Assembly: GCF_047948215.1 (NCBI RefSeq)
Contig: NC_134461.1
Span: 85,804,245-85,868,244 of the forward strand
Direction of reading: 5' to 3'
Source: Lycorma delicatula
Taxonomy: Eukaryota; Arthropoda; Insecta; Hemiptera; Fulgoridae
Length of the DNA stretch: 64,000 nt
Shown: piece after piece, positions 1 through 12,659 of the stretch
Layout: the number at the start of each line of letters is the position of its first letter
How positions within the stretch are numbered: position 1 is the first letter of the stretch
Notes under the pieces: model-generated
Seen by the model: only the letters and a program-made list of their open reading frames with translations
What the model was told of the DNA's origin: nothing
Database searches by the model: none
Program-made: the position numbers and the translations under genes

Positions 1-95
1 TTAGATTTAAAAAAAAAATTAAGTTTATATTGGGGAAAAAGTTGTTAAAATGGATATTATAGCAGAAACAGCAAAAAAAGTCATATGTAAAATGT

Positions 96-119
96 CATAT
101 ATATATATATATATATATA
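96..119. repeat. (AT)n microsatellite
   Basis: A pure alternating A/T run of about 24 bases, directly followed by a tRNA-like SINE remnant. Confidence 0.9.
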
Positions 120-120
120 A

Positions 121-178
121 TCTGGTTCCATATGAAGGTTCTGGGTTTGAATCCTGTTAAGGATGGCATTTTTCTTAT
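121..178 (+). mobile_element. SINE-1 remnant (B-box and start of body)
   Basis: The sequence ggttctgggtttgaatcc matches the pol III B-box region of tRNA-derived SINEs, and it is followed by ggatggcatttttc, the body motif that also follows the B-box in the SINE-1 copy near 23.9 kb. The A-box half is missing or unrecognisable. This is a degraded fragment, not a tRNA gene: no acceptor stem can be drawn. Confidence 0.55.
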
Positions 179-1683
179 GTTAAAAAATGCATGATAATCC
201 ATCATATTGACTATTATTGGGGTCAGCTTGTTGTTACTGAATAAATAACATTAATTTTAATTAGTTTCTGTAGAATAAATTTGTATCTCAAGATATGAGA
301 ATATAATTGTAACATCTTTATTAAAATCTAAAACAGTTAACTTCTATTATGTATGTTGAACAAATATAAAAAAAAAATTTAAATAGACTATTATGAAATA
401 CATATTTTTTACAAAGCAAGTGAATTTAGTTATTTATTTATGTAAATAAAAATCTGTTAATGAATTACAGTTTATAAACAGTAAAGGTTGTCTCTTTTCT
501 TTTTCCTTTTAAATCCTTCATTTATTTCAATGAACATAGAACACGTAAAAAAAGAATATATCATACACAAACACACACACACACATACACAGAATTCAGA
601 AAGTATGTAATGGTGCAACAAAAAAGATAAACATGCATTTGGTAAAAGTACTTCAAGAGTTGGACAACGTTATTGAAATATGGTGTTAACTAGCATGAAG
701 GTTTTACTTTGTCTCGTTTTCACTTAATTTAAGATGCATGTAATGAAAATTATTTCCTTTTTAATCTTTACTCTAATGTATCTAATTAACCCACCTAAGT
801 AAATTTACTATTACTTATGAATATAACAAAAACTAAAGTTATTTAAATCATCTAATTTTGTATTTAAAAAAAAAATAAAAATAAATATAGGTTACAATAA
901 AATATAGAAACAACTGCAAGTAACACTTTAATAATTCTTCAAAAAAATAAGTACGATAACATTCAGCCAATTAATTAATATTTTATGTTTTACCGCAAAT
1001 TATTGAAAAAAAAAAACATTAAAATAATGATTATATAATTGTTTGCTGTGACAGTAATAAAAAAAGAGAAACTACTCTTAAAAAATTTATCTATTATTCA
1101 TTATATTATTTATTTTGTTCAAAATTGTTTATTATTATTTATTTATTACTAGTATTTAGTTAGCATTTCCTGATTAGTTGATACCCAGATGATTTTTTTT
1201 AATGCAATATCATCCCAAATTTAATTCAATGAAAAAAATTCATAATTTATTCTAAATTTTGAATTTGAAGGCTGAGTTTACTTTAATCGTTAGAATTCAT
1301 TTAACGGCACAACCTTACAACAGATCAATCTATTACTGAATAACTGTTTGTCATACGTGTAGTTAAACAGTAATTAAAAAATTACTTTTATTGGTAAATT
1401 TTAGGTAACAAAGGGTTTAAAAAAAAAAACTTGAATCATGAAACGTATTTCAAGTTCCAGATATTTTAAATGTTCAATATGAATGAAGTATATCTAAAAT
1501 TTGAACTTGAAAAAAAAATATGAGCCTGGAAAATCAATGTAGATGGTAAAGAGGGTGAATTAAAATTTATTAACACTTAAAAATATCAAATCAATTTAAT
1601 AATGTAGAACATGGCTGTTGGTTATATTTTTTTTAACTAGAATCATATAAATTTTAAATGTAATTTACTTTTTAACCAAACCT
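179..1683. other. AT-rich stretch without gene
   Basis: No frame with coding character and no recognised repeat, apart from an (AC)n microsatellite at 565-591. Many A and T homopolymers. Confidence 0.6.
565..591. repeat. (AC)n microsatellite
   Basis: An imperfect AC run interrupted by one AT step. Confidence 0.85.
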
Positions 1684-1928
1684 TTTTTGTAGAAAATTAT
1701 AGTATTACTTGCGGTATGGTTGGAGCGGTAGGTTGAAAATGAATCTTCTTTACGTTTTGAGATATGAGGAATACGAAATACCATTCAGTTAAATTGGGGT
1801 TCCTTATATATTTTTAGGCCTATATAAAATTTTGTGGCTCTAAAATCTCCATAACTATTAATTTCATTGAGATCTAGATGTAGTGTAGCTGTAGTTGTGC
1901 ATATGAAAATTTGACTTGGTTTAAATGA
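1684..1928 (+). repeat. Dispersed repeat R4, copy 1
   Basis: It shares the order of motifs seen in the other R4 copies: attatagtattactt, then gaatcttctttacgtttt, then a gaggtatgagaagtacgaaa-like stretch, then a segment reading ttaatttcattgagatctag and ending in gaaaatttgact. Relatives lie at about 31.5, 33.1, 44.9 and 57.7 kb (the last reversed). It has no open frame; probably non-autonomous. The family name is unknown to me. Confidence 0.75.
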
Positions 1929-3802
1929 TTAATTTTATTTTAAAATTAAATTTAGTTACGGATTATTAAATTTTTATCTTGATTCTGAAAGTGGAAACAT
2001 AAAAGATAATTAAAAAACATTTTTTTTTATACTTTGAAATCAGTTTTTAAAAATTTATATTAAATAATATATTTCATAAACTTTGACAAACTATATTGTA
2101 ATAAAATTATTAAATTTGTAAATTTTCAGTAAAATTGTATAAAATAAATAAATATTTATGTATAATTTATGTTTTTTTATTTCTAAAGAACTTTATTATT
2201 TCAATAATAATATAATTAATATTACAGTATTACGGTTTTAAAAGTGTCCCTTTTCTATGTTCTCTTTTAGTAATGGCTATGTGAATAATAAAGCAGTGAT
2301 TTATAGTCCCATCCCTATTTACATTTCCTTAATCCATTTGTTTTGAACTTAACTTACTGGTGATCAACAGGATAAGAAATAACTGAATACATCCTTCTAT
2401 AACCAATTTTTTTTTTACTTCCACTCTAAAATCTCCAAACAATAGCCCTTACGATGATATTTTTTATTTTTTTACAAAAATTATTGTCAACATGATATAA
2501 ATAGGTTATTACTTACTTAATATAGGTAATAGTCAAAGTTGGCAAATGGGGAAAATAAAAATGCAAGATTTAAAAAAAAAAAAAACAATATTATAAGAGT
2601 AAACGTTAACTAACAAACAAACATATATATTTAAATTTGAGCATATTACAATAATTTATCAAACAGTGTTGCCAATATTACTTTAAACGACAAATATTTT
2701 TACTAACGAGAATAATGCACTTTATAAATATATGATTATTTTATAAATATAAATAAATAAAAATAAAAATATTATATATATACATACATATATATATATA
2801 TATATTATTATTTTTCTAATACATACAAGTAAAGAATTTTTCATAGATTTTTATTGGATGTAATACATTTCTATGTAGGCTTTATCATTTTAGGGTAAAG
2901 TTTTATGTAATTTTTTCAATTCTTTGTTAACATACAATCGTAAAAAATTACACACACGTAACCACGAGCACGCGCGCGCACGAGTGTGAGCCTACATATA
3001 CTTTGTGAATTTCAAACGTATTTTGTTTTCTCACATAAAACCTTAGCTGAAAGATTATTTCTTCTCGTAACCTATTTTAAACATTAATAGAAATTTATCC
3101 AAAAAATTTCATTAAAATTTGTTTTATTGTTTTTGTAAGGCACACACGAATAAAATATCAGACACATGTAGAGTTACAGAGTAATTTATTTTAGTTTTAT
3201 ACAAAGTATCCTACAAAGAAACGCAGAAACTTACAGGACATGTTCTACTGGTGAAAATAATGATAAAAGTTCATATAAACGTAAGTTTATTCCGTATTTA
3301 TAGGTTTAAGTAGAAACGCTTTGTTTTTAGTCACGGCTAGCGAAAGATTTCGCCCGGATTTCAACTTTTCTAATAAACCGAAGTCGTAGTGTGATTTTTG
3401 GAACCCAAATAAAGGAGTAAAATTGGTGGTTTCTTATGTAATTTGAGCTGGAAAACAGGATAAAACACGTCCCAGAACTGTAACTCCAGTAGTTTTTACG
3501 ATATCCGACGTCCGGTATCGAAAAACAAGTTTTTTTTTTAGGTTTGTTGTACAGTAGCTTTGTTAAATGATTAATAAATTCGAAAGATTTACTAATAAAA
3601 CTTGTTGAGAATTTAATTCAGATAAAATTAATGTAAATACAGCCAATAAAAAGTAAATAAAAACTTTAAAAAATCGGGTTTTATTGAAGCAAAACAAACA
3701 AAAAATAAACAGAAAATCGTATTATTCTTTCTGTAAAAAGAAATCCCTTTCGACACGCAGGAAGAGGGAGGTAGATTTCACCACTGCTAAGTAGGGGATA
3801 AA
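1929..3802. other. AT-rich stretch without gene
   Basis: It holds an AT/CA microsatellite near 2773-2806 and a CA/CG-alternating patch near 2941-2985. The part at about 3340-3535 is less AT-rich and reads like transposon-derived DNA, but it has no second copy in the window. No gene seen. Confidence 0.5.
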
Positions 3803-4507
3803 AAAGATTTCCACCTTAAAGTTAAAAAAAACTTCACATTTACTCAATACGACAACGGTTGCACGTGAAAAATGTTTCACATGTTTAGCATATGACAAGC
3901 TCCATCTTCTTACAATTCCAGCAATATTTTTGTCATTCTTTGCCGTAAGGGTTGATTATATAAAAAATTGTTACAGATAAAAGATTTAGGTAATGTTTAG
4001 AGGACTAACGACCAATTTAAACCGATTCGATTCTGAGCCTATTAAGGGATGTATGATTTTTTTTGTCTCCAAAAGCCAATTTTTTCCACTCCCTGGGCCA
4101 ATGGTTTGTGATATCAAAAAACTTTACTTAGATAAGTTTTAGACCCTTATTCAAAGAATAGTAGGACTTTAAACGAATTTGATATTTTCCTTAATAAGAA
4201 AGTTATTGCGATATTTTGTTTTTTTGAAAAAGCCCCCCCTTTTCTACCCCTATTGTCCGATTTTGCCCATTAACGAAATCGACCGAGATTTTGGGTCGTT
4301 ATATTTTATGTATAAATTTGAAAGTGATTGGCGAAAAATTACGGCAGTTATCGTGTCCACAAGAAAGTGAATTATATATATATATTAACTTTTGAACTGA
4401 CGGTGGTTTTGGGATGTGGGGGATGTGAAACGCAAAGATATTCGAAATTTTCTGGTAGTCGAATCTTGGTACCCATTGTAATAAGTAGCTTTATTATGAA
4501 ATCTACC
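3803..4507 (+). repeat. Dispersed repeat R3, copy 1
   Basis: About 705 bp that align nearly end to end with 10866-11589. Shared landmarks are gtttagaggactaacgacc, aacgaattygatatttt, tcgaccgagattttgggtcg, and the terminal gctttmttatgaaatctac. Two short frames here are chance frames inside the repeat. Reversed partial copies lie at 35.4-35.7 kb and 52.7-52.9 kb. No TIR, LTR or poly-A tail is visible. Confidence 0.85.
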
Positions 4508-4844
4508 TAAAAATGGATATTATAAAAGAACCTATAATTACCTTATTCCTCACCTTACCTTATTCATCACTATCAATTACTAAATTAATAATTTAAAAAA
4601 GTAGAGCATTAAGATTACGTATCTTACTTATAACATTTTTATTAAGTCAAGCGTAAAAAAAACAAAACAAATACAGTAATAATTATGATGTAAATTATTA
4701 AATATCAGAGTTAAAATAATAAATTATTATAAAAAGTAATAGTATATTTAAAATTTAAAATGTAATATATAATTTAATGAGAAGAAAATTTCAAAATATT
4801 AAAAAAAAAATCAAATAATTTAATTTCTAACCTAATGCTTCATT

Positions 4845-4890
<46 letters not shown>

Positions 4891-6049
4891 GCGCGCGCAT
4901 ATATATATATATATATGCGCGCGCGTGTATGTGGTGTAAATGTCATTCGAATGGATGTACATGAAAAAAAAATTAAGCGAAATGTGCTTTGAATTGTTTG
5001 AAATACAAGTATTTATGTCTGCTTTTCAATAAAATTTAAAAATAAATGAGATATTTTCCTAAAAAAATTGTAATTAATAAAATAAGGGAAATAAGTGAAT
5101 GTTGTGGATTTTAATGTTACGCACTCAAAAAGGTTTAAAATTGTAATTGAAACGTTACGCATTGTGTTGTACTGTATTGCGTAATATAATAATTGCATAA
5201 TATAATATATGGTTGGATATCTTAAGAAAAAAGTAGGTATCTGGTATTTTATATAAATATATACATATATATGTTCACAGTCACAAGACTGGTTTAATGC
5301 ACCAATCTATTCTATTTAAATATTTTAATCTCAATGCATTTGTTTAATTCTACAACATTCTACAGAAGGTACCAGTACTAGAGTTTGAGGGTACATAAAA
5401 GTAGAACCCTCCAGCCGATTTCAAAAAAATTGCATCATATTCTAAATTATTTTATTCTGTGTTAGATGATTATTTATGATATATTATTACGGTTAAAAAA
5501 AGAGTGGACCAAAAGCTTTCAAAGTTTTACAAAATTTAACCCATTCTATTACCACATTATCTTTGAAATTTCAAATGTATCTTTAATCGTTTTGCAGTAG
5601 CTATTCCATTTATAAAACCATATTATTATTGGAACTGATCAACATACAAAAACCAGATAAGGCTGACTAACGTCATCCTTATTCTAAAATGTTCTGCCAA
5701 TCACATGTTTTTTTTTTTAATTTTATTCTTTAAGCATATTATTTGGGATATGGGTCTCTAATCTTTAGCAAAAACATCTTTATGTTCAAATGTACATGGA
5801 ACATTCCTCAATGAGCATGAGATCAGTGTTGCCACGTGCTACTGACCTAACAATCGATGTTAATTCCATTCGTATCAAACCACAATCAATACCATAGTAA
5901 TATTGTACTTATCACCATTAATACTACTAACCTTTGAACCAATTAATAATTTTTTAGAAGTCATTAGGGTTCTATTTATAATTAAAATATTTAAAAAATA
6001 ATAATTTTAACCTATTTAAAAACAAATTTCTTCCTGATTCCGAAATATA
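4508..6049. other. AT-rich stretch without gene
   Basis: It contains the compound microsatellite at 4847-4935 and otherwise unassigned AT-rich DNA. No coding signal. Confidence 0.6.
4847..4935. repeat. Compound AC/GC/AT/GC/GT dinucleotide tract
   Basis: An AC run (to 4876) passes into GC (4877-4898), then AT (4899-4916), then GC again and GT. The GC-AT-GC core is self-complementary, so the tract combines alternating purine-pyrimidine (Z-DNA-prone) DNA with a potential cruciform. Confidence 0.95.
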
Positions 6050-7379
6050 CGGCTTATTCAATAAAGGACTGCACAATTTTAAAAGTATATAAAAATTTAT
6101 TGAGATAACTTACAGATTTGGTTGAGGTCTCATTTCACACATCAATTTTTTCACCCAACAATCAGTTTGGTTCGATATAGCTTCCATTTGTAACGCGACA
6201 AACTCTCCCACTTGAAGTCGATTTCATTCCAAACTGTAGCCAGCACTTCCGGCGTTATCTCTGTAGCTGGTGCGTTAATTCGAAGTTTTAGCTCAACAAG
6301 ATCAGCAGGCAAAGGTTGTACGTAAACCCAAACTTTAATAAAACCCCTCAAGAAAAAATTTGGCGCGGTCAAATCTGGGAAGCAAGGTGGCCGTACAACT
6401 GGACTTTGACGACCAATCCACCGACCTGGAAATCAAGTATTACGAAAATTTCGGACTTTCAGGTGGTAGTGAGGTACTGACCCGTCTTGCTGATAATAAT
6501 GGCGTCAATCTTGGTCATAATCGTCTAACTGAGGAATTAGAAAAGTTCGAAGCATGTCCAGATAAATGATACTACTTACGGTTGCCTCCTGAAAGAAGAA
6601 AGGGTCGTACAGGTTTGTTTAGGGCGCAAAAAAAAATTGACCTTAGGGCTATCACAAATGTGCTGCAAAGTTTCTTGAGGGTTTTCACTAATCTATATTT
6701 GGCAGTTATGATTATGTCACCTTGCCGCATATGTGAAACGCTGACTCATCACAAAAAATTACATTGTCTAAAAATGTATTGTTGTCTGCAATTCTATCCG
6801 TCATTTCCATTAAAAACTGCAGCCGAATAACTTTGTTGTCATCTGGAATGTGTTGAACCACAGTTAGTTTGTATGGCTTCAAGCGCAATAGTTTACGTAA
6901 TACAGGCCAAACAGTCGTTTGTGGAATGCTAGTCTCACGTGACGCACAACGAATTGATTTGCAAAAATTTCTTTGAGTTATTGAAGCTGCCAATAGCAGT
7001 TTCAGGCACCTCTGGGCGTTCTGGTGATTTTGTATGTTTAACAGAACAACCTATCTCAACAAGGGTTTGGTGCCAAGAGTAAATTGTATGCCTACTAGGA
7101 GGCTCCCTACCGTATTCTCTACGAAAATTACGTTGAACTGCAGGTGCTGACTAAAAATCGTGAAACCAAAACACAGGACGAGCACGTTCCGCATCAGTAG
7201 ATGTATTTATTTTTAACAACACTGGTGATAGCGATGGTAGCCGAATTCGGTACTAATGAACTACATAAGTCAAAACTTGATGTGCGTTGCTATGAAAGGA
7301 GACTTCAACCTAATCTACAAGTTATTTAAATAATTTTTATATGCTTTTAACGTTCAGAAATGCTTTTTGAATCACCCGG
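6050..7379 (-). mobile_element. Tc1/mariner-type (IS630-like) DNA transposon, degenerate
   Basis: This is the decayed copy of a cut-and-paste transposon. The minus strand encodes, in several frames, an N-terminal helix-turn-helix-like region (near 7170-6990, VQRNFRREYG), a linker with PQTTVWPVLRKLLR, a first catalytic aspartate in FCDESAFH (near 6740), a second in YYQQDG (near 6500) and a third in PDLT (near 6370), then the C-terminal NFFLRGFIKVWVYVQPLPADL. Stop codons and frameshifts break every frame, so it is non-functional. The ends form about 90-bp inverted repeats of roughly 75% identity (6050-6137 against 7379-7290) flanked by TA, the usual target of this superfamily. The longest surviving frames are 93 codons (6993-6712) and 73 codons (6372-6151). 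Confidence 0.88.
6151..6993 (-). pseudogene. Transposase pseudogene (DDE superfamily, Tc1/mariner type)
   Basis: This is the best-preserved catalytic part of the transposase in the transposon at 6050-7379. A DDE/D nuclease would cut at the inverted repeats. Visible motifs, from high to low coordinate, are CDES, QQDG and PDLT. The frame changes between the two longest frames, and in-frame stops occur in the middle block (for example after YDQD). Plus-strand frames at 6360-6569 and 6582-6830 are antisense shadows. Family assignment rests on motif order and TA flanks. Confidence 0.85.
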
Positions 7380-7421
7380 TATATTTGATATTAGAAAATT
7401 TATTACATATCTTGCAGGAAT

Positions 7422-7424
<3 letters not shown>

Positions 7425-7467
<43 letters not shown>
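7425..7467. repeat. (AT)n microsatellite
   Basis: A pure AT run of about 43 bases, just outside the right terminus of the transposon. Confidence 0.95.
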
Positions 7468-7471
<4 letters not shown>

Positions 7472-8896
7472 GTTTTTCTGTACAGCTACTGATCTCTTTG
7501 TTTTTGTTAATGATCAGAATCAGAACGTTTTTCCAAACTATTCTGCTAATATTTCCGGTAAGATTTTATAAAAATATACCGAACAATAATTATTCATTCA
7601 GAGATCTCATGATCGATGCAGTCGGTTACGAAATCTTAACCACATATGCACGGTCTGAATATTGATTTTGTTTATATTATTTTAATCGGACAGTGTTGTT
7701 CATTTTGTACGCTGAAGTGTTGCGATAATGATGTTTACTTTACAGAAGATATAGTATACATTTTAATCTTAACTTGTATGTACGGCTATTGAAAGCCATG
7801 CGCAAATTTGTATTGAACAATCTGTACTGATTTAATTTTTGAACAAGTATAATTAAAAAACAAATTAACGAAGATGAGTCCCTTGTTTTTTAAACAAACC
7901 GAGTGTACACCGTGTCAACGGATTCAAATTGAATTTCCTTAAAACTGAAACATTTTATTATATTTTTTCCATATAATTCATATTAAAAGAAAAATAATAT
8001 ATAGTTTAAATTATAACGGTAGTGATGAAAAATTTTCAGAATAAATAATATAATTCTGACGATAGATTTTATCACCGCGTGTATTATTTGAGATACAATG
8101 CAACTGCAAGAAGTGAATATTATAAACACGATATACGCGTAGATAGATTGTCGGTTATTGCACATTACGTTAAGGCATATTAGCATTCTTGATTAACCAT
8201 GAAACAATTTATCCAATATTCATTATACTTTCTCCCTTCCCTTATTCTCTAGATCTTATCTTTCTCACATGGTACTCCACTTTTTATTGATATGAAAAGA
8301 GAAGGAAAATGCTAATCTTACCCTGGCAATAACCTATATATCTGGTAAAGTTACACCAGCGTATATTAATGTTGCAAAAAATATTTTAATAACTATGAAA
8401 TTATATTCTGTCGAAAACAACTGGTGTAAAATAAGAATACGTGACAAAAAAAATAGGCCTAAATTGAATTCTTAAACACGTACACACAAACGCGAACGGG
8501 CATTATTTCATAGAGTAACGTTTTTTCATAACTTACTTTTATTCTTCGTATATACTCCATATGTATTTCAATGAATGCAATTTATTACCTAGAATATAAC
8601 GGATTATTACTGGAAAATCCTAAAATAAAAATATCTCATTTATATAAAAACTATACTAAAGATTTTTACAACAAAATTAAAAATTACACAAACATACTCG
8701 TATATTTACATTTTTTTTACTTTTTATGTACAATATCCTAGAAGTTGTTTACTGAAAAAAGAAAATAATAATAAAAGAAGAAATTATATGTTAATGATAA
8801 AAAAATTTACAATCAATTGTAATAACGGGCATTATTATGCTTTCGTGGGTATTTTTAACAAATTAACGAACAATTGAAAAATCTTCCTACCAATTA
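7468..8896. other. AT-rich stretch without gene
   Basis: No recognised repeat, RNA or coding region. Frames of 67 to 101 codons here are isoleucine/phenylalanine-rich chance frames. Confidence 0.55.
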
Positions 8897-9160
8897 ATCT
8901 TCTACATAAATAAAAATGTAAATGTTCGTTTGTTCAAAATCTTAAATCTCCGAAAGTTCTTCACAGATTGCTTAGAAATTTTGACACAACGTTGCATTCG
9001 AATACGCGCGTGTTCTTATATACCTTCTATTTATATATCTAATATGTCACACTTGTGACAGATAAAAACATGATTTTTTTGAAAAACAGCACTATCTGTT
9101 GGACTTAAGAACAACACACGCTATACTAAATATTTTACGATTCCATTTCAGTGTTTCCGA
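8897..9160 (+). repeat. Helitron-like or other non-autonomous repeat fragment
   Basis: It begins tctacataaataaaaatgta and continues gttcgtttgttc, then aatctccgaaagttctt. This resembles the 5' ends of insect Helitron-type elements, which commonly start TC and carry a gttygttygt stretch. No 3' hairpin with a CTRR end was found, so the class is tentative. It leads straight into the polypurine tract. Confidence 0.35.
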
Positions 9161-9166
9161 TATATA

Positions 9167-9380
9167 AAAGGAAGAAGGAGGGAAAAAAGAAAAAAGGGAA
9201 AACGGGGAAAATGAAAATCTGGGAAAGGAAAAGAGAAAAATAAAAAGAGGAAGGGGGAAAGGGGGGAAATAAGGGATATATAAACGGGGGAAGGGAAGTG
9301 AATGAGAAATACAAGAGGGAAATGGAGGGGAAAGGGGAAAGGGAATATGGTAAAAATGAAAATGGGGAAAAGGAAAATGG
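9167..9380 (+). repeat. Polypurine (A+G) tract, about 210 bp
   Basis: The plus strand is almost all A and G, with only scattered pyrimidines. The apparent minus-strand frames of 105 and 83 codons (rich in Phe, Pro, Ser and Leu) are artefacts of this composition. The tract lies between the Helitron-like fragment and an R1 copy. Confidence 0.9.
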
Positions 9381-9384
9381 ATAC

Positions 9385-9640
9385 TTTTGGTCCAGTCAAT
9401 TGTAATCAAAAAGGGAGGTGCACAACTAAATGTTACGACAGTTCTAAAACCAAAATTTCAACATCCTACGGCTAATCGTTTTTGAGTTGTGCGAGATACA
9501 TACGTACGTATGTACGGAGGTCACGCCGAAACTAGTCAAATGGATTCAGGGATTGTCAAAATGGATATTTTCGTTGAAATTTGAAAACCAAAATTTTTCG
9601 CGTTCACAGTACTTCCCTTTACTTTGTACAAAGAAGTAAA
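9385..9640 (-). repeat. Dispersed repeat R1, partial copy
   Basis: The reverse complement reads like the left part of R1: the terminal hairpin (arms TACTTC/GAAGTA at 9633-9638 and 9610-9615), then an aaaaatttyggttttca-like stretch, then atatccattttgac, then an acgtacgt-containing stretch and cgattagccgtagga. The right part is missing and replaced by the polypurine tract. Confidence 0.8.
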
Positions 9641-10865
9641 AAGAAAGAGGTTATTTATCTATACGTTTCTTTTTTACGATTTATTTAGTAGTGAGACTGT
9701 TGAGGTATGAACTGTAGTAAACATTCTGGCATTCACGAAATATTGCCGGGTTCACTAGTTTAAAATAAAATTAAAAAAAGTTTTTTTTACAGAAGCAATA
9801 TTACTTTGTCAATGAATTTTTAGATAATACTAATTTAAAAAAAAATATCAATAAAAACTCTGATTTTTCTGCAAGCCGTAAAACGTGTTCAAAAATATTT
9901 GCTCAAAATAATTTTCAATAGCTTTAACTAAATTTTGAATTATTTTTAATATTTATACACTTATCTTAACATTGTCTGATTTTATTTATATAATTAATAT
10001 GAACTTTAATCACATTATTTTCTTACTTCATAATTTGTTTGTAAATTTAAAATTTATTTTATAATGAATTATTACGTACCGATCAGAAAAAAAGATACCC
10101 TTATATTTATTTATTTATAACGTAATCGTTAATCCTGGTAAAGGAGTAACAGTGAGAGAGCAATTTGTATAAGAATAGACAGTCACTATTTACTGCTTGA
10201 ACATGATTAGTTATGACTTATTGGATTTATAAACTAGTCCAACAATTAACTACAATTATTATAAGAAAAATTAAAATCCTAATTTTTATGTAAATACCAT
10301 ATATATCTATATACCACGCGCACCAAGGTTTGAAAAATTTAAATCATAACAAAATAGAAAAATATTGTTACTTTTTGCATTTTATTAATTTTAAATTGAA
10401 CATATAACAAAATTTATTGTCTACGTAATACCAGTAAATAGTTCTGTATTGTAAATATTTAATTTAAAGTATAAAACTTATAGTACTCTAGTTTTCGTCA
10501 TCCGTTATCTACATCAAAGACAGTTTCTTAATCTCATCAGGTGTTGTAGTTTCTTGTTTCGTGTTGGCCAACCAACCAATGGTCAGTTTACACAGATATC
10601 TAGAGACAGAAAAATAAATGTCACTCCATCAGGAATAAAATTTGATCAAATTTTTTAGCAATCAGTCCTGTCTTTAAATCATCGGTCTTATGATCGTAAA
10701 ATGTCCATTAAAATATGGAAGGTTTTCGTAAAAAAGCAACTGGTCGGCGTTCCCAGACTCATTCAATCCAGTTCAACGCTGATTCATTATTCATTCACCC
10801 CTTATCTTGTGCTCGATTGGCATTATCGAGTGGATGTTTTCCACCTTTAAGGAGATGATTTCTTT
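9641..10865. other. AT-rich stretch without gene
   Basis: No gene or recognised repeat. The segment 10500-10850 is a little less AT-rich but has no coding frame. Confidence 0.5.
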
Positions 10866-11589
10866 TAAAAAAAATTTCTACCTTAAAGTTAAGAAAAACT
10901 TCAAATTTAATCAATATGACTATGGTTGCATGTGAAATAAAATTTCACATGTTTAGCATATAAAAAGTCCCATCTTCTTACAATTCCAGCAAAACTTTGG
11001 TCATCCCTTGCCGTAACGGTTGGTCATATCAAAAGTTCTTTCAGACAAACGTTTTAGATAGTGTTTAGAGGATTAACGACCACTTTAAACCGATTCGATA
11101 CTGTGCCAATTAAGAGAGGTATGATTTTTTTGTCTTTGAAACCCGATTTTTTCCATCCCTGGGCCATGGTTGGCGATATCAAAAAACTTTACTTAGATAA
11201 GTTTAAGCCCTTATCCAAAGAATAGTAGGAACTTTAAACGAATTCGATATTTTACTTAATAAGAAAGTTATAGCGAAATTTGTTTTTTTCGAAAAAGCTC
11301 CTATTTCCACCCCCATGGTCCGATTTTTGCTATTAACGAACTCGACCGAGATTTTGGGTCGTTATATCTTACGTATCAATTTGAAAGTGATTGGTGCAAA
11401 ATTACGGCAGTTATCGTGTCCACAAGAAAATAATATATATATATATATATATAAAAATGTATATATAAACTTTTGAATTGACGGTGGTTTTAGGGCCTGG
11501 GGGATGTGAAACGCGAAGATATGTCGAAATTTTCGGGAAGTCGAATCATGGTACCCATTAAAATAGGTAGCTTTCTTATGAAATCTACT
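10866..11589 (+). repeat. Dispersed repeat R3, copy 2
   Basis: It is collinear with copy 1 (3803-4507) over its whole length, with point differences and a longer internal (AT)n run near 11430-11453. The 93-codon minus-strand frame overlapping its end is not conserved in copy 1 and is rejected as a gene. Confidence 0.87.
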
Positions 11590-11746
11590 AATTATATACG
11601 GAGGTATAATTTTTTTCCAGTGTGAAAGTATTGTTAAAATCACCGAGCAATGTCGTAAACGGCAGTTCGAATCTGAACAGTCTTTGCAACTACATTTTCA
11701 ATTGTTGTTGTTGATGGAACTTCTAAAGACACCGGTGTCTAGTCCG

Positions 11747-12078
11747 CATTCTTGATTTGATCTTTTGTGTTTCTCTTTAACCTCCGGAACCATGGTAAGG
11801 TATTACTTCGAGGATGAATGAGGATGATATGTATGAATGCAAATGAAGTATTAAATGATCTTGTACAGGTCTCACGTCGACCGTTCCTGAGATGTGTGGT
11901 TAATTGAAAACCCAACCACCAAAGAACACCGGTATCAACGATATAGTATTCAAATCCGTATAAAAGTAACTGCCTTTACTAAGACTTGAACTTTAGAATT
12001 CTCGACTTCGAAATCAGCTGATTTGCGATGACTCAGTTCAACACTAGACCAACCCGGTAGAGGTCATTCTCGATTTGA
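11747..12078 (-). mobile_element. SINE-2 copy with target-site duplication
   Basis: A full-length tRNA-derived SINE of about 300 bp. On the minus strand it starts accgggttggtctagtg (A-box-like), has a B-box-like motif aaagttcaagtcttag, then a body containing acggatttgaatact, ttctttggtggttggg and ttaaccacacatctcagga, and ends at a purine-rich tail near 11770. It is flanked by 14-bp direct repeats matching at 13 positions (cattcttgatttga at 11747-11760, cattctcgatttga at 12065-12078). That is the mark of LINE-mediated insertion. Transcription would be by RNA polymerase III (family knowledge). Confidence 0.88.
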
Positions 12079-12659
12079 ACTAGAGAATACATCATCATTA
12101 ATATGAAACCATCATTATCAATAATACATCGTCATTAATATGAAACCTTAAAATCCATGTTCGACGCGCAGGTTATTTTTACAATCATCATTGCGGATAA
12201 AATTTTAAATGGTTGTGCATATGGTAAATTATTACTTTATATTTTATTAAATTTACGACTGATAAACTGTAACTTGCGCAAAATCATTAAACATAAATAA
12301 ATATTAATTTCATAATGATTGCATAATTGCAGACATGTTGTATATTATAAAATTATTTTTTAAAAAATACCATAATTAAAAGATTCCACATTAAACAATT
12401 TAATAAAGCAACTGCGTATAATATTATTATAACATGATGTTTTTAAAAATACATTGTTAATTAATATATCGCAATATATAATTGAATGTTATGTTGATTA
12501 AATTGTACTGACAATATCAATGGTTATACATCGATATAAAAATCATCATACATCGATATAAAAATAAATCTATTTATCTATTATTTCTATTTATGTCATC
12601 ATAGTTATACGAATCGTACAATCGACCTCTATCAATCAACGCTTATAACAGTCAATTTA
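12079..12659. other. AT-rich stretch with two short direct-repeat pairs
   Basis: One 24-bp pair matches with a single difference (12087-12110 and 12124-12147), and one 18-bp exact pair reads atacatcgatataaaaat (12526-12543 and 12548-12565). No gene. Confidence 0.6.

Noticed and set aside
9092..9409. 105- and 83-codon minus-strand frames
   Set aside because: Composition artefact of the polypurine tract.
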